Origin: Actinomycetes bacterium
GTDB lineage: Bacteria; Actinomycetota; Actinomycetes; Actinomycetales; Demequinaceae
Direction of reading: 5' to 3'
Length of the DNA: 49,079 nucleotides
Assembly: GCA_023411615.1 (NCBI GenBank)
Contig: JAEYOR010000007.1
Coordinates: 1-49,079, forward strand
Part shown: positions 33,903 through 42,092 of the stretch, one piece after another
Layout of the letters: each line of letters starts with the position of its first letter
Position numbering within the stretch: the stretch's first letter is position 1
Notes under the pieces: generated by a model
Told to the model about the DNA's origin: nothing
The model's input: only the letters and a program-made list of their open reading frames with translations
Databases searched by the model: none
Program-made: the position numbers and the translations under genes

Positions 33903-34751
33903 ATGTCCCTGAGCACCCCCACGTGGATGAGCCGCGCTCGCGTGAAGGCATTCACCGAGTCAGCCGCATTTCAGCGCGTGATCATCGCCCTCATTGTCAT
34001 CAACGCCGTGATCCTCGGAGCGGAGACGTACCCAGGTCTCATGGAGACGTGGGGCACATGGCTGCACGGCCTCAACTACGTCATCCTTGGCGTGTTCGTA
34101 GCGGAGATCGTCCTCCGCATCTACGCGAATGGACTCGCCTTCTTCAAGGATGGCTGGTCGCTCTTCGATCTCTTCGTTGTCGTCATCGCCCTTATCCCAT
34201 CGGGTTCGGGATCGGGTGTTCTGCGCGTGTTGCGCCTCTTGCGGGTACTGCGCTTGCTCAGCGCGGTGCGCTCGATGCGCATGGTGGTCAATGCACTTGG
34301 TGCGGCGATTCCGGGCATCCTCAGCATCGGCGCACTCCTCATCATGATCATCTACATGTTCTCGGTCAGCTCCACGATGCTGTTCAGCGCTGAACGCCCG
34401 GATGCGTTCGGTGACCTGTGGACGTCTTCGATTTCGCTCTTCCGCGTCATGGTGTCTGACGGTTGGGCCGACGTTGCGACGCCGCTCGCCCGCGAGCATG
34501 CCTGGGCAGGTGCGTACTTTGTGGGATTCACCGTGGTCACCACATTCATTGCGCTCAACCTCTTTGTGGCGGTGACGGTTGAGGCGATGAACCGTCGTCA
34601 CGAGATCGAGACCAAGTACCGGGGCGAAGAGGTGGAGCCCGAGCCCGATGAGAGCACGCAACTTCTCATTGAACTTCGGGCCTTGCGAGCCCAATTGCAG
34701 CGGCTTGAGGAGGGGGCGGGGGAGAACCAAGAGCCGTCGCTTCGCCTTTAG
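33903..34751 (+). CDS. Voltage-gated cation channel of the BacNaV type with unusual pore
   Basis: The 282-residue protein forms one six-helix unit of a predicted homotetramer. S1-S3 lie at about 22-100. S4 (105-127) has arginines every third residue: R108, R111, R114, R117, then R123 and R126. S5 (about 135-162) and S6 (about 203-229, FIALNLFVAVTVEAM) enclose the pore. The pore segment reads FRVMVSDGWAD (180-190), where NaChBac and NavAb have FQV(V/M)TLESW. The ring Glu is thus Asp186, the next residue is Gly187, and Asp190 is an extra acid. This filter could favour calcium. A C-terminal coiled coil (about 251-270) is present. The frame is open upstream, but only across glgX. Confidence 0.9.
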   Translation: MSLSTPTWMSRARVKAFTESAAFQRVIIALIVINAVILGAETYPGLMETWGTWLHGLNYVILGVFVAEIVLRIYANGLAFFKDGWSLFDLFVVVIALIPSGSGSGVLRVLRLLRVLRLLSAVRSMRMVVNALGAAIPGILSIGALLIMIIYMFSVSSTMLFSAERPDAFGDLWTSSISLFRVMVSDGWADVATPLAREHAWAGAYFVGFTVVTTFIALNLFVAVTVEAMNRRHEIETKYRGEEVEPEPDESTQLLIELRALRAQLQRLEEGAGENQEPSLRL

Positions 34752-34757
34752 TGAATC

Positions 34758-34779
34758 GCGGGAAAGGCCCCGGTCCCGC
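34758..34779 (+). terminator. Short inverted repeat after the channel gene
   Basis: GCGGGA (34758-34763) pairs with TCCCGC (34774-34779), 6 bp, 6 bp after the channel stop codon. There is no T-tract and the mrp -10 box starts 4 bp later, so this could be a weak terminator or part of the mrp promoter region. Confidence 0.3.
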
Positions 34780-34782
34780 CCG

Positions 34783-34900
34783 TATACTTTGTGCACGGGG
34801 AGGTGCACTCCTCGCTCGTAAGTGCCTAGCCAGGGTGCTTGCGGCCGTCTCGGCGGCGAGCCTCTCGCCCTGACCACCGTCCCGGCCCGCGAGGAGCGCT
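34783..34900 (+). promoter_or_regulatory. mrp operon promoter and riboswitch-like leader
   Basis: The -10 box TATACT (34783-34788) predicts a start near 34795 and a 106-nt leader. P1 pairs CGGGG (34796-34800) with UCCCG (34880-34884) and GGUG (34802-34805) with CACC (34875-34878), split by an A-G mismatch. P2 pairs CACU (34806-34809) with AGUG (34821-34824). P3 pairs CAGGGUG (34831-34837) with CGCCCUG (34866-34872) and holds an inner hairpin (34844-34854). The P2 loop contains CCUCGC (34810-34815), complementary to GCGAGG (34889-34894) of the mrpA ribosome binding site; with flanking bases the match is 8 nt. A three-way junction with a loop-to-SD pseudoknot is a classical translational riboswitch plan. 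Ligand and class are unknown. Confidence 0.6.
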
Positions 34901-37876
34901 ATGACAGTACTGCTGCTTGTCTTCACCGCCCTCGCGCTCGCAACCCCCATGTTGACCCGCTTCTTGGGTCGCAAGGTGTTCCTCGTGTTGGCGATTGCGC
35001 CCACAGCGGCGGCGGTATGGACAGCGCAGCAGGTGACCCGCGTGCGCAACGGCGATGCGGTCACCGAATCGTACGAATGGATTCCTCACCTTGGAATCGA
35101 TCTCTCATTCCGCCTCGACATGCTCTCGTGGATCATGGCGATGGTTGTGTCAGTGGTGGGTGCGCTCGTCCTCATTTATTGCACGTGGTACTTCACGGAC
35201 ATGTCGAAGGGCCTTGGGCGCTTTGCCGCATTCCTCTTGAGCTTCGCGGGCGTGATGTTCGGCCTTGTGGTGAGCGACGACATCATCGTGATGTTCATCT
35301 TCTGGGAAGCGACGTCAGTGCTTTCCTATCTGCTCATCGGGCACTTCACGGGCAGACGTGAGTCGCGCGGTGCCGCGCTTCAGGCACTCCTCGTCACCAC
35401 CTTCGGCGGCCTGGCGATGTTTGTCGGCATCGTCATGCTCGTGGCACAGACCGGCGCGACGTCGCTTGCCGCGATCGTGAGCGAACCCCCACCTCTCGAC
35501 GAGTCGCTCACTATTGCCGCAGTGCTCCTCATGTTGGTTGGCGCGATCTCGAAGAGCGCCTTGATGCCGTTCCACTTCTGGCTTCCTTCCGCGATGGCGG
35601 CGCCGACGCCGGTCAGCGCCTACCTTCACGCGGCGGCCATGGTGAAGGCGGGCATTTACCTCGTCGCGAGGCTTGCGCCGGGCTTTGCCGATATGCCGGG
35701 TTGGCGAGGCTCGCTCGTCGTCATTGGCGCTCTCACGATGCTCATTGGCGGCTGGCGTTCGCTCCGTCAAACCGACCTCAAACTGCTGCTCGCTTACGGC
35801 ACTGTGAGTCAGCTTGGCTTCTTGACTCTAGTCTTGGGCTTCGGCAACTCGAATGTCGCACTTGCAGGCATGGCGCTGCTGGCGGGTCACGCTGCTTTCA
35901 AGGCCACGTTGTTCCTCGTCGTGGGAGTCATCGACCATGACACGGGGACGCGTGACATTCGGGAACTTTCTGGCGTGGGCCGCTCCCGCCCCGTTTTGGG
36001 TGCCATCGCAATCCTTGCCGCCGCGTCAATGGCCGGTGTGCCACCGCTGGTGGGCTTTGTCGCCAAAGAAGCGGTCATCAGCACCCTCATTGAGTCGATC
36101 AGCACGGAGCCGCTGTGGGCATGGGTAGCGCTCATCGGCACCGTTGCGGGCTCGGTGCTCACCGTGGCGTACTCGGCACGATTTGTATTCGGCGCGCTGG
36201 GGACACGAGCCCGCATCGAGCCGACGCCGATGCGCCCTTCGCACCCGGCAATCCTCATCGCGCCTGCTTCGCTCGCGCTGTTCGGTCTTGTCACCGGCAT
36301 CGCACCGTGGCTTCTCAGCCCTGTGTTCGAGGCGTACGCATCGGCATTTGGCAGCGCGCCCACGTATCACCTTGCTTTGTGGCATGGCATCGGCCCCGCG
36401 CTCGCCGTGACCGGACTTGTCTTTGCATTAGGTGCGGGACTCTTTGTGTGGCGTGCGCCTGTCCTCCGTGCCCAGGCGCGCTTGCCGCGCTTGCCGGAGG
36501 CCTCGCGTGGATATTGGGCTGCCGTACGTGCCGTCGACGCGACTGGTTTGAGGTCCACTCGGATTCTGCAGCGACGCGGCCTGCCGGGCTATCTCACGAT
36601 GATCTTGCTCGTCTTTGTGTTCTCTGCCATCGCCGTCTTGGTCTTTGGCACAGACGTGCCGGCCAGCGTCGTTCTGTGGGATTACCCGCTCCAGATCGTT
36701 GTCGCGGTCGTCATGTGCGGCGCGGCAATCGCGTCCGCTATGGTCGGTCAGCGGATCACGGCCGTTCTGCTTGTGGGCATGACCGGGTATGGCTTGGTCG
36801 CCTTGTTCGGTTTCCACGGCGCACCGGATCTCGCTCTCACCCAGGCACTTGTCGAGACCGTCACCCTTGTGGTGTTCGTCCTCGTATTAAGGCGCCTGCC
36901 CCACAAGATCGCGGATCGGCACAAGCCAACCCACCGCTTCTCAAGGGCCCTGCTCGGCGTCTTGGTCGGTGCCTCGATGGCAGCCGTCGCCATCGTTGCG
37001 CTCAGTTCGCGTACCGCGGAGCCGATTTCCGACCAACTGCCGGAGCTCGCCTACGTCGAGGGCCACGGCAAGAACGTCGTCAACGTCATCCTTGTCGATA
37101 TCCGGGCGTGGGACACGATGGGTGAGATCTCCGTCCTCGTCGCGGTCGCAACCGGCGTCGCGAGTCTGCTGTTCGTCACGGGGCGCGAAGGTCAAGCACC
37201 ACGTCTCAAGCGGGCGGGGCGCTTTGGCAAGGATCGGCGTCGGGTTCTTGCCGCCGACGCTGTGCTCGAGCCAGTGCAGACGGGTCCCGTCACAAAGCTC
37301 GGAGCGAAGTCCTTTGCCGCTGACGAGCCGCTCGACGTGGACTTCTCCGCTGGTGAAGACCGAGCCCCCACCCGCCGCTCGTGGCTCCTGGCTGGGCGTA
37401 CTCTCTCGGCCGCTAACCGCTCCATCCTCCTCGAAGTCCTCGTGCGATTGCTTTTCCACCCGGCCATCGTCGTGTCGGTGTACTTGCTCTTTGTCGGGCA
37501 TAACTCGCCCGGCGGCGGGTTTGCTGGGGGCCTCCTCGCAGGTCTCGCGATTGTCGCCCGATACCTGGCAGGGGGCCGGTACGAACTGGGAGAGGCGGCA
37601 CCGATCGATGCGGGTTGGCTTCTGGGTGGAGGCATCCTGCTCGCGGCTGGCACCGGAGCGTCGTCCCTGTTGTTCGGCATGCAGGTTCTCGAGTCGACGT
37701 GGTTCGAGGCGTCGTGGGGCATCTTTGATATCAGCATGGGCACGTCGACGCTGTTCGACATCGGCGTGTACCTCGTGGTGCTCGGCGTTGTCCTCGACAT
37801 ACTGCGCAGCCTTGGCGCCCAGGTGGACCGCCACCAAGACGAGTTGCGCGCAGCCAGGGTGGGGAGCACGTCATGA
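34901..37876 (+). CDS. mrpA: Na+/H+ antiporter subunit MrpA fused to MrpB
   Basis: This is the largest subunit of the Mrp cation/proton antiporter, related to NuoL of complex I. The 991-residue product has an N-terminal NuoL-like antiporter unit with Glu136 (FWEATSVLSYL), Lys218 and Lys249 on the proton path. A middle region resembles the MrpA C-terminus (LVALFGFHGAPDLALTQALVETV), and a C-terminal MrpB (MnhB) domain starts near residue 845 (LFHPAIVVSVYLLFVGHNSPGGGFAGG). No separate mrpB gene is present. The linker (about 765-830) is charged and cytoplasmic. The ribosome binding site GAGGAG may be blocked by the leader RNA. It is the first gene of mrpACDEFG with overlapping stops and starts. 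Confidence 0.96.
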   Translation: MTVLLLVFTALALATPMLTRFLGRKVFLVLAIAPTAAAVWTAQQVTRVRNGDAVTESYEWIPHLGIDLSFRLDMLSWIMAMVVSVVGALVLIYCTWYFTDMSKGLGRFAAFLLSFAGVMFGLVVSDDIIVMFIFWEATSVLSYLLIGHFTGRRESRGAALQALLVTTFGGLAMFVGIVMLVAQTGATSLAAIVSEPPPLDESLTIAAVLLMLVGAISKSALMPFHFWLPSAMAAPTPVSAYLHAAAMVKAGIYLVARLAPGFADMPGWRGSLVVIGALTMLIGGWRSLRQTDLKLLLAYGTVSQLGFLTLVLGFGNSNVALAGMALLAGHAAFKATLFLVVGVIDHDTGTRDIRELSGVGRSRPVLGAIAILAAASMAGVPPLVGFVAKEAVISTLIESISTEPLWAWVALIGTVAGSVLTVAYSARFVFGALGTRARIEPTPMRPSHPAILIAPASLALFGLVTGIAPWLLSPVFEAYASAFGSAPTYHLALWHGIGPALAVTGLVFALGAGLFVWRAPVLRAQARLPRLPEASRGYWAAVRAVDATGLRSTRILQRRGLPGYLTMILLVFVFSAIAVLVFGTDVPASVVLWDYPLQIVVAVVMCGAAIASAMVGQRITAVLLVGMTGYGLVALFGFHGAPDLALTQALVETVTLVVFVLVLRRLPHKIADRHKPTHRFSRALLGVLVGASMAAVAIVALSSRTAEPISDQLPELAYVEGHGKNVVNVILVDIRAWDTMGEISVLVAVATGVASLLFVTGREGQAPRLKRAGRFGKDRRRVLAADAVLEPVQTGPVTKLGAKSFAADEPLDVDFSAGEDRAPTRRSWLLAGRTLSAANRSILLEVLVRLLFHPAIVVSVYLLFVGHNSPGGGFAGGLLAGLAIVARYLAGGRYELGEAAPIDAGWLLGGGILLAAGTGASSLLFGMQVLESTWFEASWGIFDISMGTSTLFDIGVYLVVLGVVLDILRSLGAQVDRHQDELRAARVGSTS

Positions 37877-38412
37877 GCGCTTCCCTCAGCCTCATCGTCG
37901 TCATGGCGGTGATGTACGCCGCCGGCGTCTATGTCTTGCTCGAGCGTTCCCTCACGCGGGTGCTCATTGGCTTTTTGCTGATTGGCAATGCGACAAACCT
38001 GCTCATCCTCATCATGAGCGGCAGGGCGGGCCAGGCGCCGTTGATGTCGGAGGGGGCGGATCCGTCGACTTTCGCCGACCCCTTGCCGCAGGCGCTCATC
38101 CTTACCGCGATCGTCATCAACTTTGGTGTGACGGCATTCTTGCTCGCATTGATCTATCGCTCGTGGTGGCTGGCCCGCCTGGGCGACCAGGGTGACACCG
38201 TGGTTCTCGAGCACGAAGAGGATGCGGGACTTGCGGAAGAGGTGTTCTCCGAGACGTCTGAGGACGACGATGCGCTGCATGAAGCGCTCGATGCCTCAGA
38301 GGAGTACGTGGAGGAAGCCGAGGCCGAGCAGCGCGAGATTGTGAATGCCGCGTCTGACCCGAGCGAACCACCATCGGGTGAGAACGTACGCGACGGAGGG
38401 GAGGAGTCATGA
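37873..38412 (+). CDS. mrpC: Na+/H+ antiporter subunit MrpC with long acidic tail
   Basis: The 179-residue product is a NuoK-like subunit. Three membrane helices are visible (about 3-23, 28-48 and 72-97), with the conserved segment IGNATNLLIL (37-46) and the final DPLPQALILTAIVINFGVTA (69-88). MrpC is normally about 110-125 residues. Here residues 111-179 form a cytoplasmic tail with about 25 Glu/Asp, ending GGEES. The tail might bind cations or another Mrp subunit, which is inference. The gene overlaps mrpA (ATGA) and mrpD by 4 bp. Confidence 0.95.
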   Translation: MSASLSLIVVMAVMYAAGVYVLLERSLTRVLIGFLLIGNATNLLILIMSGRAGQAPLMSEGADPSTFADPLPQALILTAIVINFGVTAFLLALIYRSWWLARLGDQGDTVVLEHEEDAGLAEEVFSETSEDDDALHEALDASEEYVEEAEAEQREIVNAASDPSEPPSGENVRDGGEES

Positions 38413-39995
38413 TGCGCACCTTGGTGCCGCTCATGGTGCTCGTGCCCTTGCTTGGCGCTGCGTTGGCACTCGTGTCAAGCCGGTCGCCACGTTTGCAGAT
38501 TGCGATCAGCTCGAGTGCGCTGAGCGCGTCGACGATCATCGCGGGACTGTTGGTGTGGCAGACCGATTCACATGGGGCCACGGCCATTCAGGTGGGTAAC
38601 TGGGCGGCTCCGTGGGGCATCACCTTGTGGGTCGATCGCTTCAGCGCCATGATGCTCCTCGTCTCGTCCGTCGTGTTGCTCAGCGTGTTGGTGTATGCCG
38701 TGGGCCAGGGAATCGCGGATGGCAACCGGGAGACGCCGGTGACGATCTTCCACCCCACGTACCTCATGTTGGCGACCGGTTTGTTTGTCGCGTTCACCAC
38801 TGGCGACCTCTTCAACCTCTATGTGGGCTTTGAAATCCTGCTTGGCTCCAGTTATGTGCTCCTCACTCTTGGCGGCACTGGTGCGCGGATTCGAGCAGGC
38901 GTCACGTACATCGTCATCAGCCTCGTCTCGTCCATCTTCTTCCTTGCGGCAATCGCGATGGTCTACGGCGCGACCGGCACCGTCAACATGGCGCAGGTGG
39001 CGGAACGCATCGGTGACTTGCCGGACGACACCGCACTGTTACTCCACGTGATGCTGCTGCTCGGCTTTGCCATCAAGGCAGCGCTGTTCCCGATGTCGTT
39101 CTGGTTGCCCGACTCGTATCCAACGGCCCCGGCGCCCGTCACCGCAGTGTTTGCTGGCTTGCTGACAAAGGTGGGTGTGTACGCCATCGTCCGCACCGAG
39201 ACGTTGCTCTTCCCCGATTCGGGGCCAGGCGGCGACTTACGAACCCCGATGATGTGGGTAGCGCTTGCCACCCTTGTTGTCGGCATCTTGGGTGCGGCGG
39301 TGCAGGCCGATATCAAGCGTCTGCTGTCCTTCACCCTCGTCAGCCATATCGGCTACATGATTTTCGGCATCGCGCTGAGCACACCACTCGGCCTCAACGC
39401 CACGGTGTACTACGTGGTCCACCACATCACCGTGCAGACCACTCTCTTCCTCGCAGTGGGACTCGTGGAACGTGTCGGGGGCACAACGTCAATATCGAGG
39501 CTCTCCGGCCTCCTCAGGCGCGCCCCGCTCGTGGCGGTGCTCTTCTTCATTCCGGCCCTCAACCTTGGTGGCATCCCGCCGTTCTCCGGCTTCTTGGGCA
39601 AGGCGGGGCTGCTCTTGGCGGGAGCCGAGCAGGGCGGCTGGGTGGTGTGGGTGGTCATAGCAGGTGCAGTCGCCACCTCGCTGCTCACCCTTTACGCGTT
39701 GATGCGCGTGTGGAACATGGCGTTTTGGCGTTCCGATGCGGAGCTCGAAGAGGGTTACTCCTCCCAGTACATCAACACGCTCGTGGAGAACCCCGACGAC
39801 GCTGGTGATGTGCGCACGGAAGAGTCGACGCCGCGTCTTATGGTCTCTGCGACGGCAGGCATGGTGGCGGTCACCTTGGCGCTCACCATCTTTGCCGGCA
39901 ATCTTTTCGCCTTTGGCGACCGGACGGCATCCGAAATCGCTGACCGAGACGCCGTCATCTCAACGGTGTTGACGGAGGAGGCGACCAATGGCTAA
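38409..39995 (+). CDS. mrpD: Na+/H+ antiporter subunit MrpD
   Basis: This is the second large antiporter-like subunit, related to NuoM/NuoN. The 528-residue product has about fourteen membrane helices. A lysine in IKAALFPMSFWLPDSYPTAPAP, the adjacent LLTKVGVYAIVR segment and a conserved Glu in LYVGFEILLGSSYVL mark the proton-conducting half-channels. The start ATG 38409 overlaps the mrpC stop (ATGATG, so 38412 is a possible alternative). It overlaps mrpE by 8 bp. Unlike MrpA it has no fused domain; a soluble loop near 435-470 is charged. Confidence 0.96.
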   Translation: MMRTLVPLMVLVPLLGAALALVSSRSPRLQIAISSSALSASTIIAGLLVWQTDSHGATAIQVGNWAAPWGITLWVDRFSAMMLLVSSVVLLSVLVYAVGQGIADGNRETPVTIFHPTYLMLATGLFVAFTTGDLFNLYVGFEILLGSSYVLLTLGGTGARIRAGVTYIVISLVSSIFFLAAIAMVYGATGTVNMAQVAERIGDLPDDTALLLHVMLLLGFAIKAALFPMSFWLPDSYPTAPAPVTAVFAGLLTKVGVYAIVRTETLLFPDSGPGGDLRTPMMWVALATLVVGILGAAVQADIKRLLSFTLVSHIGYMIFGIALSTPLGLNATVYYVVHHITVQTTLFLAVGLVERVGGTTSISRLSGLLRRAPLVAVLFFIPALNLGGIPPFSGFLGKAGLLLAGAEQGGWVVWVVIAGAVATSLLTLYALMRVWNMAFWRSDAELEEGYSSQYINTLVENPDDAGDVRTEESTPRLMVSATAGMVAVTLALTIFAGNLFAFGDRTASEIADRDAVISTVLTEEATNG

Positions 39996-40575
39996 GGGCC
40001 GAGTGATGCGTCGCGGTCAACGCCTTGCACTGCGCCGCCTTGTGCCGATGCAGGTGAGCCTGCTCGTCTTGTGGGTGTTCCTGTGGGGCAGCTACAGTGC
40101 GTCGACGATCCTCACGGGAGCGATCGTCGCGACCATCATTCCCTTGATCTTTTACTTGCCGCCGATTGAGAGCGTGAGTCGCTTCCATTTGGGATGGGCG
40201 TTGTGGTTCGTCATGCGGCTGTTCATCGACATCACCCGGTCATCTTTCATTGTCGCGGGGCAAGCTCTCGGCATTGGCTATTCCGACAAGTCTGCGGTGA
40301 TCCGCGTCCCGTTGCGTTCACGCTCGGACCTCATCCTCACCGCGACTGCCGAAGCGTCAACGCTCATCCCCGGCACCGTCGTCATTGATGTTGACCGCGA
40401 GGCGCGCGATCTTTACCTCCACGTGTTCTCCGTGCGATCCAAGGAAGACGTTGAGCGGGCCCGCGCAGATGCCCTTGCGATCGAAGCGCGCGCCATCAAG
40501 GCGATCGGATCGGTGCGTGACATGAAGCGCCTCGCCGCGGAAGAGCGTCGGGGTTCGAAGCGGGTGACGCCATGA
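39988..40575 (+). CDS. mrpE: Na+/H+ antiporter subunit MrpE
   Basis: This small subunit of 195 residues is required for assembly of the antiporter complex. Two to three hydrophobic helices (about 20-60 and 70-90) are followed by a cytoplasmic domain with the conserved segment TATAEASTLIPGTVVIDVDREARDLYLHVF (about 117-146). A basic N-terminus precedes the first helix. The ATG follows GGAGGAGG (39976-39983) and overlaps the mrpD end by 8 bp; the stop overlaps mrpF (ATGA). Confidence 0.95.
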   Translation: MAKGRVMRRGQRLALRRLVPMQVSLLVLWVFLWGSYSASTILTGAIVATIIPLIFYLPPIESVSRFHLGWALWFVMRLFIDITRSSFIVAGQALGIGYSDKSAVIRVPLRSRSDLILTATAEASTLIPGTVVIDVDREARDLYLHVFSVRSKEDVERARADALAIEARAIKAIGSVRDMKRLAAEERRGSKRVTP

Positions 40576-40835
40576 ACATTGTGTTGCTGGTCACGGGAGT
40601 CTTTCTTGGCTTCGCCGCACTCGCCGCGGTCATCCGCATTGTGCGCGGGCCTACCACTCTTGACCGCGTTGTCGCCGCCGACGTCCTCACCGCCACTCTC
40701 ATGAGCTGGCTGGGCGTGTGGATGGTCGTTCAACGCTCCACCGTCTTGATGCCGGTCCTCCTTGCTCTCGCTTTGTTTGCAATGGTGGGCTCGGTGAGTG
40801 TGGCGCGCTTCTTGCCAAGGGAAGAGGAAGAGTGA
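40572..40835 (+). CDS. mrpF: Na+/H+ antiporter subunit MrpF
   Basis: This 87-residue membrane subunit has three helices (about 3-22, 34-52 and 58-79) and the family segment RIVRGPTTLDRVVAADVLT (22-40). The C-terminus is short and charged (PREEEE). The gene overlaps mrpE (ATGA) and mrpG (TGATG), so translation is coupled along the operon. Confidence 0.95.
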   Translation: MNIVLLVTGVFLGFAALAAVIRIVRGPTTLDRVVAADVLTATLMSWLGVWMVVQRSTVLMPVLLALALFAMVGSVSVARFLPREEEE

Positions 40836-41224
40836 TGGACGCTGTTGTCGGCTTCTTCGAAGCGTTCAGCGAGATTGCTGTCGTTGCGCTTGTCATCCTC
40901 GCGGGAGCGATGTCGGTAGTCGCGGGCATTGGACTGTTGCGTTTCCCTGACTCGCTGCAGCGCCTTCATGCGGGAGCTAAGCCCCAGGTACTAGGTGTCA
41001 TTGCCTTGTGCGCGGCACTCGTATTGCGCCAGCCAGGGCTCTCGGTCATCGCTTTCGCCGCCCTCATTGTCACGTTCCAGATGCTCACTCAGCCCATCGC
41101 CGCACAAATGGTGGGCCGCGCCGCGTATCGCACCGACATTTACGAGAAGAAACTCCTCGTTGTCGACGAACTTGGCGAGGAGATCGACGAGACGGAGAGA
41201 GAAGCACGCCGCAACCGCCCCTGA
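40835..41224 (+). CDS. mrpG: Na+/H+ antiporter subunit MrpG
   Basis: This last Mrp subunit is a 129-residue protein with three membrane helices and the conserved segment GLLRFPDSLQRLHAGAKPQ (32-50). A charged C-terminal tail of about 35 residues lies in the cytoplasm. ATG 40835 shares one base with the mrpF stop; upstream in-frame codons fall inside mrpF. A hairpin terminator follows 25 bp after the stop. Confidence 0.95.
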   Translation: MDAVVGFFEAFSEIAVVALVILAGAMSVVAGIGLLRFPDSLQRLHAGAKPQVLGVIALCAALVLRQPGLSVIAFAALIVTFQMLTQPIAAQMVGRAAYRTDIYEKKLLVVDELGEEIDETEREARRNRP

Positions 41225-41248
41225 GCCCGCGCTACAGGCGTCCACCAA

Positions 41249-41267
41249 GCCGACGCCCAGCGTCGGC
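41249..41267 (+). terminator. Terminator of the mrp operon
   Basis: GCCGACGC (41249-41256) pairs perfectly with GCGTCGGC (41260-41267) around a CCA loop. The following bases, CTCATTCTCAT, are moderately T-rich. It separates mrpG from the etfB promoter. Confidence 0.7.
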
Positions 41268-41285
41268 CTCATTCTCATCAATCGA

Positions 41286-41297
41286 TAGGCTTTGCCC
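41286..41297 (+). promoter_or_regulatory. -10 box of etfB
   Basis: TAGGCT (41286-41291) lies 6 bp before ATG 41298, with no ribosome binding site, which fits a leaderless etfBA transcript. Confidence 0.6.
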
Positions 41298-42092
41298 ATG
41301 CGCATTGTGGTCACCGTCAAGTTTGTCCCCGACCTGCAGTCGACTCGTTCTTTCACCGAGGGTTACGTCACGCGTCATGCCGACGATGGCACGATGAACG
41401 AACTCGACGAGAACGCTGTCGAGGCGGCTCTCCAGATTCGTGAGTCGCTTCCCGAGGGCGAGTGCGAGATCACTGCCGTCACCGTGGGTGGGCCCGACGC
41501 TGTTGCTGCCGTTCGCAAGGCCCTCCAGTTGGGCGTTGACCACGCCGTCCACGTCAGTGACGAGGCGATCGCCGGTTCAGACGTCTTTGGAACGGCCACG
41601 GTCCTCGCTGCCGCAATCCGCACCATTGGGAATGACGCACCGGTTGACCTCGTCATCACGGGCATGGCGGCGCTCGACGGCCTCACCTCGATGTTGCCGA
41701 CGGCTCTTGCCGAGTATCTCGACGTCGCGCAGCTCACGCTCGCTTCGTCGTTGACGGTGACCGACGGCACGGCGACCATCGAGCGTCACCTCGACGATGC
41801 CCATGTGACGGTGTCGGCGCCACTGCCTGCGCTTGTCGCCGTCACCGACGAGGCGAACAAGCCTCGGTACCCCAACTTCAAACTCATCATGGCGGCGCGC
41901 TCGAAGCCGATCACCACCTACTCGTTGGCCGACATCGGTGTGGACCCGGCCTCGGTTGGCGCGATGGCCGCGCGCACCACCGTGGTCGATGCGAGCGTGC
42001 GTCCTCCCCGCGAGAACCGCGTCCTCATGACGGATACCGGCGAAGGCGGGCGCGCGCTCGCCGACTTCCTCATCGAAAGGGGGCTCGTATGA
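41298..42092 (+). CDS. etfB: Electron transfer flavoprotein subunit beta
   Basis: EtfB pairs with EtfA to carry electrons from acyl-CoA or other flavin dehydrogenases. The 264-residue product begins RIVVTVKFVPD and has AVTVGGPDAVAAVRKALQLGVDHAVHV and the AMP-binding-type region near GMAALDGLTSMLPTALAEYL. ATG 41298 was chosen over TTG 41292 because of the -10 box 6 bp upstream. Its stop overlaps etfA (ATGA). No partner dehydrogenase or ETF:quinone oxidoreductase gene is in the window, so this looks like a general ETF. Confidence 0.95.
   Translation: MRIVVTVKFVPDLQSTRSFTEGYVTRHADDGTMNELDENAVEAALQIRESLPEGECEITAVTVGGPDAVAAVRKALQLGVDHAVHVSDEAIAGSDVFGTATVLAAAIRTIGNDAPVDLVITGMAALDGLTSMLPTALAEYLDVAQLTLASSLTVTDGTATIERHLDDAHVTVSAPLPALVAVTDEANKPRYPNFKLIMAARSKPITTYSLADIGVDPASVGAMAARTTVVDASVRPPRENRVLMTDTGEGGRALADFLIERGLV

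Noticed and set aside
37873..38412. Missing mrpB as a sign of a broken antiporter operon
   Set aside because: The MrpB domain is present at the C-terminus of MrpA, so the operon is complete.
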